DNA of 23,085 bases from positions 1 through 23,085 of the forward strand of contig CAYFJO010000152.1 in the NCBI GenBank assembly GCA_964343305.1, given 5' to 3'. The stretch's first letter is position 1; the number at the start of each line of letters is the position of its first letter. Made by a program: the position numbers and the translations under genes. This DNA is from CAYFJO01 sp964343305 (lineage in GTDB: Bacteria > Planctomycetota > Planctomycetia > Pirellulales > Pirellulaceae). Below are positions 6,731-13,945 of this stretch, piece after piece. The notes below the pieces were generated by a model. It was not told the DNA's origin. It was given only the letters and a program-made list of their open reading frames with translations, and ran no database searches.

Positions 6731-7786
6731 TCACCCCAGACCCAGGATTTTCCGCGCGCCGCTTGTGTCGCCCTTGCCACCGACGAAGTCGTCGAACGTT
6801 TTACTCGTCACCTGAATGATCTGATCGCGAATAAATGCAGCCCCCTTTGGCGCGGCGTCCTCGGGATGCTCAATGCAGCATTCCCATTCGTACACGGCCC
6901 AGCCGGCAAAGTCGTATTCGGTGAAAAGCGAGAAGACGCGGCGCCAGTTCACCTGACCGTGGCCAAGTGAGCGGTCGCGGGCAGCGCGCTTCAGCCAGGG
7001 AAGGTAGCCCGAATAGAATCCTTGCTTGCCGGAAGGATTGAATTCCGCGTCCTTGACATGGAACATTTTGATCCGCTCGTGATAGAAATGAATGAACTCG
7101 ATGTAGTCGAGCCCCTGCTTGATGAAGTGGCTGGCGTCGTAGTTGAGGTTGCAACGCTTGTGCCCGCCAATGCGGTCCAGGAACTTTTCGAAGGTGATGC
7201 CATCGAACAAGTCCTCCATCGGGTGTAATTCGAAGCAGAGATCGACGCCATATTCGTCGTAATGATCAAGGATTGGCTGCCAAATTCGGGCGAGTTCGTC
7301 GAAGGCTTCTTCGATCACCGCCTCGTCGCGCTGCGGGAATGGGTAACAAAACGGCCACGCCAGCGCGCCTGAGAACGTCGCGTGCTCCGTGATGCCAAGC
7401 CGGCGCGAAGCTTCAGCACAATATTTCAGCTGCTGAACAGCCCAATTCTGGCGGGCATTTCGGTTGCCGCGCACCTCAGGCGGGCAAAGTCCGTCCATCC
7501 AGGCGTCATAGGCCGGATGCACGGCGCACAGCTGCCCTTGGATATGGCTGGCCATGTCACAAATGACGATACCCGCATCAGCGACGGTGCCCTTCAACTC
7601 TTCGCAATAGGCGTCGCTTTTCGCTGCCCTTTCCAGATCAATAAATCGTGAGTCCCACGTTGGGAGCTGAACGGCCTCGAAGCCACACTCCTTAGCCCAC
7701 GTGCAGATATCCGCCAAATTGTTGAACGGCGGCTTGTCGTCAGCAAATTGCCCCAAAAACAAGCCGGGACCGTTTATGGTTCGCAT
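6731..7786 (-). CDS. Sugar phosphate isomerase/epimerase family TIM-barrel protein
   Basis: 351 residues, AP endonuclease-2-like (xylose-isomerase-like) TIM barrel. I chose the internal ATG at 7786 because GGGGAGG sits just before it; a longer frame reaches 7849 without a site. Likely metal ligands are seen in LCFELHP (Glu), NLNYDASHF (Asp, His), MFHVKDAEF (His, Asp) and the YEWEC segment near the end (Glu). The block GLFLGQFADDKPPFNNL opens the barrel. No signal peptide is visible, so it is probably cytoplasmic. Members interconvert or epimerise sugars, inositols or sugar derivatives, and the substrate cannot be read from sequence. It is transcribed away from the operator-like palindrome at 7865 and ends 10 bases from the convergent truncated FMN paralogue. 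Confidence 0.87.
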   Translation of the reverse strand: MRTINGPGLFLGQFADDKPPFNNLADICTWAKECGFEAVQLPTWDSRFIDLERAAKSDAYCEELKGTVADAGIVICDMASHIQGQLCAVHPAYDAWMDGLCPPEVRGNRNARQNWAVQQLKYCAEASRRLGITEHATFSGALAWPFCYPFPQRDEAVIEEAFDELARIWQPILDHYDEYGVDLCFELHPMEDLFDGITFEKFLDRIGGHKRCNLNYDASHFIKQGLDYIEFIHFYHERIKMFHVKDAEFNPSGKQGFYSGYLPWLKRAARDRSLGHGQVNWRRVFSLFTEYDFAGWAVYEWECCIEHPEDAAPKGAAFIRDQIIQVTSKTFDDFVGGKGDTSGARKILGLG

Positions 7787-7864
7787 GGATTCCTCCCCAT
7801 TGACCTTCGCTTTGACTATTCGCTCTGGTAGTCGCATGCGCACCGTCATGCGGACGCTTGCGAC

Positions 7865-7886
7865 AAAACGGTAACGTTAACGTTTT
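7865..7886. promoter_or_regulatory. LacI-type operator candidate
   Basis: A near-palindrome AAAACGGTAACGTTAACGTTTT has a perfect 12-base core, AACGTTAACGTT, and matching AAAACG/CGTTTT ends. A second half-site, CAACGTT, follows at about 7895. It lies 79 bases upstream of the isomerase ATG on the minus strand, a suitable place for an operator. LacI/GalR regulators favour AT-rich palindromes with a central CG like this one. No regulator gene is in the window. Confidence 0.4.
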
Positions 7887-7966
7887 CCACTATGCAACGT
7901 TAGCACAAAGTGCTGTCAAGGGCTAAGGCGAATGGAACATCACTGTTGAGGCGTCCCGCGACCTCG

Positions 7967-8074
7967 GACTGGCGTTCGCAGCTGGCAATCATCTTCGGCA
8001 TCCTCACGTCGATGCTCTTGACGCTGATCGTCATTCCCGCCGTCTATTGGTTACTCTGGGCTAACGCGAAGCGA
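7967..8074 (+). pseudogene. C-terminal remnant of an RND efflux transporter
   Basis: Within a longer plus-strand frame, the stretch from about 7979 to 8059 reads QLAIIFGILTSMLLTLIVIP followed by AVYWLLW. This is the last transmembrane helix of RND-family pumps (usual form GLxTSxLLTLxVIPxLYxLL). Nothing upstream supplies the other helices, and the frame continues past the helix into unrelated sequence. It is best read as the 3' end of a lost transporter gene, fused by deletion to the region upstream of the isomerase. The rest of 8075-8279 shows nothing I can identify. Confidence 0.6.
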
Positions 8075-8279
8075 CGATGTATTAGACGACTCGCGTCGAT
8101 GGGAGGCAAGCAGAGCGGTTACGGCGAAGAAAGTGTCGTGTTCCATTACGTTTTATCGGACGTGTCAAAATTCGACCGTATTTCGGTTTTTGAATCGCGG
8201 CGAAAACCCAACGTTTTTCGGTGGCTCAAAGCCAGTCGGACAACTCAGCCTAGAACCCGCTTCGTTGGCGAACGAGTTG

Positions 8280-9419
8280 TCACGTCATCACTTCGGCCAA
8301 TTTCACCAAGCGGCTCTTTTCTTGCAGCGACTTCGCCGCCGCGTGGACGATGGCGGTGACCTCCAGGATTTCTTGATGCGGATTCGGTTCTTTGCCCGTC
8401 CGCAACATGTCGCGAAAAGCGGCGGCCATGCGGACCATCTCGTATTTGTGGCCGATGGCAAAGTCGCCTTCGATGGACGGCGTAAACGTGTAGAGCTTCT
8501 TCTTGAAGTACACGTCAGTGCGGTTGTATTCGAACTTCTCGAACGGCTGCCCATACCAGACGTGGCAGGGGTAACGATTGTCGTACGTGATCAGCGCGTG
8601 GCACGTGTCTTTGTATTCGTACATGCTCACCGCATCGACGCCCGCGCCCATCAACGTCAGCACAGTCCAAACCGGATGCTGGCCGTAAATCATCCAGCCG
8701 TCGAGACGGTAGCGGCTGTGCAAACGGGCCGACACGTGCTCGATCTCGCCAAACTCGCCCGCGTCGCGCATCCGCAACGCCGCTTCCATGCCCCATTCGT
8801 AATTGAAGATGCTGCCAGACATCAGCGGAGCTTTGTGCTTGCGGGCGAACTCCAGAATCTTGCGAGTGCCCGCTACCGTGCCGCCGATCGGTTTGTCGCA
8901 GAACGTCGGCAGCCCTTTGGCCAACCCCGGAGCAACCAGATCGAAGTGATCGTCGCCTTTGCCTGAAGCGTCACCCATCCAGACGGCGTCGACCTCGTCA
9001 CACATCTTCTCGAGATTTGTCGCGACCTGCACACCGGGAAAGACTTCCGCGAACGCGCCGGAAACGTTGGGGTCGGCATCGTAGTAATGGGTGATTCGTG
9101 TGTCGGGCAATGGCAGCATGTTGAAATGTAATTTCGGATTGCGGTACACCTTGCGCCAACCATCGACGACTTGGGGATAGTGCTTCTTCAGCGCGTCGAA
9201 ATCGCACTCCGAATGCAGGTATTGTCCAAAATGCCAAGTGTGTCCGTTGCGTGCTTGTGGTTTGCCAAGGATGGCTGCCGAGACGACGCCAACGCGAAAC
9301 GTTTTTCTTGGCGTGGGTGCTGCGTTAGACGGCACGCTCCCAGCAATGGCCGTTGCGGTGGTACAACCCGCAAGCTTCAAGAACTCGCGTCGCGGTACAA
9401 CGTTTGAATAGGTTCGCAT
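8280..9419 (-). CDS. Tat-exported Gfo/Idh/MocA family oxidoreductase
   Basis: 379 residues. The internal ATG at 9419 was chosen because GAGAGG precedes it and the product then begins with a twin-arginine signal, RREFLKLAGCTTATA. The NAD(P)-binding part starts at FRVGVVSAAILGK; the usual GxGxxG is not intact, which is frequent in the exported planctomycete group. Other marks are DAVWMGD, the CDKPIG block (the family EKP motif, with Asp for Glu), LMSGSIFNYEWGMEA, and a C-terminal substrate domain ending PHQEILEVTAIVHAAAKSLQ. The family oxidises or reduces sugars and cyclitols, or acts as a hydrolase-like NAD-recycling enzyme. The substrate is unknown. It stands alone on this strand. Confidence 0.85.
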   Translation of the reverse strand: MRTYSNVVPRREFLKLAGCTTATAIAGSVPSNAAPTPRKTFRVGVVSAAILGKPQARNGHTWHFGQYLHSECDFDALKKHYPQVVDGWRKVYRNPKLHFNMLPLPDTRITHYYDADPNVSGAFAEVFPGVQVATNLEKMCDEVDAVWMGDASGKGDDHFDLVAPGLAKGLPTFCDKPIGGTVAGTRKILEFARKHKAPLMSGSIFNYEWGMEAALRMRDAGEFGEIEHVSARLHSRYRLDGWMIYGQHPVWTVLTLMGAGVDAVSMYEYKDTCHALITYDNRYPCHVWYGQPFEKFEYNRTDVYFKKKLYTFTPSIEGDFAIGHKYEMVRMAAAFRDMLRTGKEPNPHQEILEVTAIVHAAAKSLQEKSRLVKLAEVMT

Positions 9420-9650
9420 AAAAGCCTCTCGATGGTTCAGTGCAAGGTGATAGATTCCACACAAGTCCGCAGCGCGAGCGAGGGGACTCAAGTCTTCCTC
9501 TCGCTCGTGTTTCGGGCTTACGGCAATTTTCACCGTCGGCAGGATAGCTTACGCAGCATTCATTGTATAATCGGTGCAACTCGTTAGGCGACCGCCAAGC
9601 CGACGCGAGAATGACAAAATTGGCAAGAGGCTTACAAGTGGAATCGAAAT

Positions 9651-9843
9651 ATGATGCGGCAACGACGGATTGGCGTGTTCTTGATCGGTCTTGTCGCGGC
9701 AGTTGTGTTGCACCACTGCGCTGGGGAATCAATTTGCTAACGTTTTTGCCCGGTCCCAAGTCAAATGGCGCGTTGAGCTCGCAAGTGACCGGGTTGCAAA
9801 TGTCCGTGCATTACAAGTGACACAGGAAATCAATATTGGTTGA
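9651..9843 (+). pseudogene. Short exported protein gene, apparently frameshifted
   Basis: Starting at 9651, ATG-ATG-CGG gives MMRQRRIGVFLIGLVAAVVL, a convincing signal peptide, but a TAA ends it at 9738-9740 after 29 residues. In the next frame, the sequence that follows reads LGNQFANVFARSQVKWRVEL, then ASDRVANVRALQVTQEINIG, and stops at 9841-9843. One base change near 9700-9735 would join both into a roughly 63-residue exported protein. No family is recognised. The rest of 9420-9860 shows nothing else. This may be a real small gene, a decayed one, or chance. Confidence 0.35.
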
Positions 9844-9860
9844 CAAGACAGGAGATGGCG

Positions 9861-10460
9861 ATGCCGTTCATCAACGTGAAAATGTTAGAAGGCCGTAGCG
9901 AAGAACAGAGACGCGAACTTGTCCAGGTCATGACCGACGCCATGGTGAATATTTGCGGGGCAAAACCCGAAGGCACCACGGTTGTCATTGAAAACGTTGC
10001 CAGAGACCACTGGGCGAAGGGCGGCGTCCTGATGTCCGACCAGGGATCGTCCAGGAAAGAAACCACGGGGAACTCAGACGCCGACCTCCGGGACGCGATC
10101 CTGGCCGCGGATCAGGACTTCATGCAGACATTCCGTCGTGGCGATGCGAAGGCGATAGCGGCTCTGTATACGAGCGATGGGCAGCTTCTGCCGGCGCATA
10201 GCGATTTGGTGACCGGCCAACGGGCGATCCAGGAGTTCTGGGAGGCCGCAATTGATAGCGGGATTAAGACAGCACAGCTCGATACGCTTGAAGTGGAGGG
10301 TTATGGAGACACGGCCATCGAGGTGGGCAAATATAGACTCGGCGGCGAAGTAGAGCAGGTGTTGGATGAAGGAAAGTACATCGTCATCTGGAAGTGGGAA
10401 AACGGCCGATGGCGGTTGCACCGCGACATTTGGAACACCAGCATGCCGGCCCCCGAATGA
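9861..10460 (+). CDS. 4-oxalocrotonate tautomerase fused to a DUF4440/SnoaL-like domain
   Basis: 199 residues. The ATG at 9861 was chosen because it places Pro right after Met (MPFINVKMLEGRS), and the catalytic base of 4-OT enzymes is this N-terminal Pro after Met removal; AGGAG precedes it. Residues 1-62 are a complete small tautomerase ending HWAKGGVLMSD. After a linker of about 15 residues, residues 79-199 form a DUF4440 (NTF2-like) domain: DLRDAILAADQDFMQTFRRG, ALYTSDGQLLPAHSDLVTG, IVIWKWENGRWRLHRDIW. Stand-alone 4-OT proteins are about 62 residues. The DUF4440 domain may bind or convert a small substrate; this is inference. No signal peptide. Confidence 0.85.
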   Translation: MPFINVKMLEGRSEEQRRELVQVMTDAMVNICGAKPEGTTVVIENVARDHWAKGGVLMSDQGSSRKETTGNSDADLRDAILAADQDFMQTFRRGDAKAIAALYTSDGQLLPAHSDLVTGQRAIQEFWEAAIDSGIKTAQLDTLEVEGYGDTAIEVGKYRLGGEVEQVLDEGKYIVIWKWENGRWRLHRDIWNTSMPAPE

Positions 10461-10631
10461 CCGTGCCCGAAGGGGAAAAATATTCAGCCGACCTTCATCT
10501 GGCGGCAATACTAGAAAACTGAATTCGGCCCGTTTAGAATCCGAGAACGCTTGTTAGCCTGTTCTCCCAAAGAGCAAGCGGACGGCAACGCCAGGTTAAT
10601 TCCCTACCACACCAATAGAAGGAGACAAGCC

Positions 10632-13600
10632 ATGTTACGCCGGCCTGTCCTATGTTGCCTGGCTCTCGCGATGACGCTATGCGCGACCTCGCTGCTGGCC
10701 GATGAAGACGGAAGCGCCGACCAGGCCTCCTTGATCCGGGATGACTGGGTGCGCCAAGCCAAGGTCCGCAGCCAGAGCAAACCTCTCACCGTGGCAGACG
10801 ATGCGGCCGGGGGATGCGACGGAATCAAAGACGGTACGGCGGGATTCCACACGCAGAAGGAGCAGAATCCCTGGTGGCAGGTGGACCTCGGCTCGCGCGC
10901 GAAACTCGGACGGATCGTGATCTGGAATCGGACAGAAGCCCAGCTCGCCACGCAACGGGCCAAGCGGTTGGTGGTGCGGCTATCGACCGATGGCAAGGCG
11001 TGGGAACGAATCTATCGGCACGATGGCACGCCTTTCCATGGCATCAAGGGTGGCCCGCCGCTGACTGTCTCGGCCCCGGGCAATAAGGCCCGTTTCGTGC
11101 GGGTCGGACTGGCGGACAACGAATATTTCCATCTGGACGAAGTCGAAGTGTTCGCAGCGGAGAACCCAGAAACGAATCTGGCTCTCGATCGCCCTGCCAC
11201 CCAGAGCAGCACAAGCGACTGGTCGACGCCGCGTAAGAAGCCGGTATCCGATTCCTTCCGGCTTGCTGCCCGCGATGCCCTGGAGTTGGCGACCGCCACC
11301 CGCACTCTCATGGCGAATAGTGATCGAATCGCCTCTTATGATACGGCGTTGGCCGACCTTCAAGAGAGGTTCGACGGGGCTGCCCCGGATACGGATTTTC
11401 GGGAGCTGTACATCGAGATAAGGCGCCTCCGGCGCGAACTGATCCTCTCGCATCCGGCATTGAACTTCGACCGGCTTCTGATCAACAAACGGCCGCCGCC
11501 CGATGCCCATGCGCACATGTGTGAACAGTATTTGGGTCGGCACAGCGCCGCTGGACCGGGGCTCGTTATCCTCGATTCATGGAAAGACGATCCGCGGGAA
11601 ACCGTCCTGCTTGAAGGCGAGCTTCCCGAAGGCTCCGTTCTGCATCCCGACCTCTCGTTTGATGGGACGCGCGTCATCTTCTCGTTCTGCGATCACACGC
11701 CCGTGGTTGACGATAACATCCGATTGCCGATCCATCGGACCGAAATCCGCCACGGGTACAACAACCAAAAGACGGGAGCACGCCGTTTCTCGATTTACGA
11801 AGCGAGCATCGACGCCAAGACGGTCCGTCAGTTGACCGGAGCGCCCTCCGATCGGATAAAGACCGCCTACGATCGTGCAACCGTACAGATCGAAGACCTC
11901 GATCCCTGTTACCTGCCCGACGGCAGTTTCGTTTTTACTTCCACGCGCAGCCAGAATTTCGGAAGATGCCACGGTGGAGTCTACAAGCCCGCGTTCCTGC
12001 TGTATCGCGCCGACGCCGACGGCTCGGATATCAGGCAGATTTCGTTCGCGGAAGCCAACGAGTGGGACCCGAGCGTTCTGCCCGACGGTCGAATCATCTA
12101 CACGCGATGGGACTATATCAATCGCCACAACACGTGGTTCCAAAGCCTCTGGGTGACAAAACCCGACGGAACCGCAACGGCCCACTACTACGGCAATTAC
12201 ACGAGAAATCCGTGCGTCATCGCCGAGTCCCGCTCCATCCCCGGCACGGGCAAAGTTGTGGCCACGGCCGCCGCTCATCACTTCATTACCGGAGGATCGA
12301 TCATCGTTGTCGATCCCCGGAAGGGACAGGACGGTCCCGAGCCTCTCACCCGGATTACGCCGGAAGTTAAGTTTCCAGAAACCGAGGGTTGGGGCGGCAA
12401 AGGATGTTTTGCCACACCGTATCCGCTCAGCGAAGAGATGTTCCTCGCGGCCTACTCGCCGGAAGCGGTCAATTATGGCGATCGTCCGTCTGACGCCGCA
12501 TTTGGGATCTATCTCGTTGATTCGCTCGGCGGCCGCGAACTGATCTACCGCGATGCCGATGTTTCCTGTTTCACGCCGATCCCGGTCCGGCCGAGGCCCG
12601 TGCCCCCGGTCATCCCTTCAACGCTACCGTCGCCAGACGAAGCACCCGCAACGGGAACATGCTACGTCCAGAACGTCTACCAGAGCACCCAGCCGATACC
12701 GGACGGCAGCATCAAGTACCTGCGCATCAACCGGATTCATGACCAACCGTCGGCATTCTTCACGCTGAGAAGCCGGGCGACGCAAGAAGTCGTCAAGAGT
12801 GTCATTGGCACCGTGCCGGTCAATGAAGACGGTTCCGTCGCCTTCAAGGTTCCCGCGGATACCGGTTTCCAACTCCAGGCGTTGGACGCGAATGGCATGG
12901 CCGTGATGACGATGCGCAGCCTGATGTACGTCCGCCCGGGCGAGGTGATCGGATGCACCGGATGCCATGAATCCCGATCATCGGCCTCGCCCGCGACCGG
13001 ATATTCCTTCTCGGAAATCACCGTCAGCACGCCCGAGCCGCTGCCTGGCCCGCAGTACGAAGGCGGCTTCAGCTTCATGCGCAGCGTACAACCGGTGCTC
13101 GATCGCCACTGCATCCGCTGCCACGGACTCAACGAAAAACCGGCGGCAGGGCTCAACCTGCTCGGGGACCACGCGTACGCATCCCTGACCGCGCGCCGCG
13201 GGCTGGTGGCGATCGCGCTGAGCAATAAGGAGACGTTCTACAGCAAACCAAAGGATTATTTCGCACATGCGGGCAAGCTGGCGCCGATGCTTATTCAGGG
13301 GCACGAGAAGCTCAATCTCTCGAAAGAAAGCCTTGAACGAATCATCACATGGCTGGACTTGAACGCTCAGCAGTATGGTAACTACTCGTTCAACCGTCTG
13401 GAGAACCGCACGCCGTCCCCCGAAGGCGAAAAGGCTTTGCGGAACTATGTTGCGGAACGCTTCGGAAAGGAACTTTCCTGCAAGCCGTTTGCGGCACTGG
13501 TAAATGTTGGGCAACCGGATGAGAGCCGAATCCTCATGTCGCCACTTTCTGCGAAGGCCGGCGGTTGGGGCCAAATCGAAGAGGGTGGCTGGGCAACAAA

Positions 13601-13745
13601 GCAGGATCCCGCCTACCGGAAAATGGCGGCTTTGGTGAATGCGTCCATTACTCCGCTGAAATACCACGACATCGCGGGCACATGCGGCAGGGATGTTTGC
13701 GTCTGCAACAGTTGCTGGGTAAGAAGACTTCGTGCCGGCAAATGA
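10632..13745 (+). CDS. Exported HzsA-like multi-domain protein with discoidin module and two CXXCH heme sites
   Basis: 1037 residues. The ATG at 10632 has AAGGAG before it and gives a Sec signal (MLRRPVLCCLALAMTLCATS). About 35-175 is an F5/8 type C (discoidin) domain with WWQVDLGS and FVRVGLADNEYFHLDEVEVF. A helical stretch follows to about 270. From HPALNFDRLL (about 273) the protein matches the hydrazine synthase alpha-subunit middle-domain family: LHPDLSFDG, LDPCYLPDGSFVFTSTRSQ, LPDGRIIYTRWDYINRH, propeller-like blades. Two heme sites follow, CTGCH at 775-779 and CIRCH at 827-831, then a Cys-rich tail (TCGRDVCVCNSCW). The position four after the first His is Ser, not the Tyr I recall as heme ligand in true HzsA, and no HzsB or HzsC is present. 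It is probably an exported heme oxidoreductase or sensor of unknown substrate. Confidence 0.85.
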   Translation: MLRRPVLCCLALAMTLCATSLLADEDGSADQASLIRDDWVRQAKVRSQSKPLTVADDAAGGCDGIKDGTAGFHTQKEQNPWWQVDLGSRAKLGRIVIWNRTEAQLATQRAKRLVVRLSTDGKAWERIYRHDGTPFHGIKGGPPLTVSAPGNKARFVRVGLADNEYFHLDEVEVFAAENPETNLALDRPATQSSTSDWSTPRKKPVSDSFRLAARDALELATATRTLMANSDRIASYDTALADLQERFDGAAPDTDFRELYIEIRRLRRELILSHPALNFDRLLINKRPPPDAHAHMCEQYLGRHSAAGPGLVILDSWKDDPRETVLLEGELPEGSVLHPDLSFDGTRVIFSFCDHTPVVDDNIRLPIHRTEIRHGYNNQKTGARRFSIYEASIDAKTVRQLTGAPSDRIKTAYDRATVQIEDLDPCYLPDGSFVFTSTRSQNFGRCHGGVYKPAFLLYRADADGSDIRQISFAEANEWDPSVLPDGRIIYTRWDYINRHNTWFQSLWVTKPDGTATAHYYGNYTRNPCVIAESRSIPGTGKVVATAAAHHFITGGSIIVVDPRKGQDGPEPLTRITPEVKFPETEGWGGKGCFATPYPLSEEMFLAAYSPEAVNYGDRPSDAAFGIYLVDSLGGRELIYRDADVSCFTPIPVRPRPVPPVIPSTLPSPDEAPATGTCYVQNVYQSTQPIPDGSIKYLRINRIHDQPSAFFTLRSRATQEVVKSVIGTVPVNEDGSVAFKVPADTGFQLQALDANGMAVMTMRSLMYVRPGEVIGCTGCHESRSSASPATGYSFSEITVSTPEPLPGPQYEGGFSFMRSVQPVLDRHCIRCHGLNEKPAAGLNLLGDHAYASLTARRGLVAIALSNKETFYSKPKDYFAHAGKLAPMLIQGHEKLNLSKESLERIITWLDLNAQQYGNYSFNRLENRTPSPEGEKALRNYVAERFGKELSCKPFAALVNVGQPDESRILMSPLSAKAGGWGQIEEGGWATKQDPAYRKMAALVNASITPLKYHDIAGTCGRDVCVCNSCWVRRLRAGK

Positions 13746-13767
13746 TCCACACCGCACCATTGCCGCC

Positions 13768-13944
13768 ATGCCGGATACACTCAGCAATATCATCGTTCTC
13801 ACCTCTGACAACGGCGGTTCGTGCATGCCGAAATCAAGGCCAACGAGCAATTATCCGCTTCGCGCGAGTAAGGGCTGGAATTACGAAGGCGGGATACGGA
13901 TACCCACTTGCATCACATGGCCAGGCACTATCAGGGAACTGTAA
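13768..13944 (+). pseudogene. C-terminal-region remnant of a sulfatase gene
   Basis: The frame reads NIIVLTSDNGGSCMPK, then SNYPLRASKGWNYEGGIRIP, then TCITWPGTIREL and a stop at 13942-13944. TSDNGG and LRAxKGxxYEGGxRxP are hallmark segments of sulfatases, the first carrying the metal-binding Asp-Asn. Both the catalytic N-terminal half (with the formylglycine C/S-x-P-x-R) and the C-terminus are missing, so it is an internal fragment of about 55 residues, placed between two heme-protein genes. The stop comes one base before the next ATG. Confidence 0.72.
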
Positions 13945-13945
13945 C

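Noticed and set aside
8133..8966. Plus-strand 277-codon frame
   Set aside because: Mostly antisense to the Gfo/Idh/MocA gene, which has a Tat signal and family motifs; the frame has none.
10632..13745. True hydrazine synthase / anammox locus
   Set aside because: Only the alpha-like core is present. No HzsB or HzsC genes are seen, and the residue four after the first heme His is Ser here (Lys in the paralogue), not the Tyr I recall as ligand in anammox HzsA.
12978..13850. Minus-strand open frame of 290 codons
   Set aside because: It is antisense to the HzsA-like gene, shows no domain, and reflects the GC-rich third positions of the real gene.
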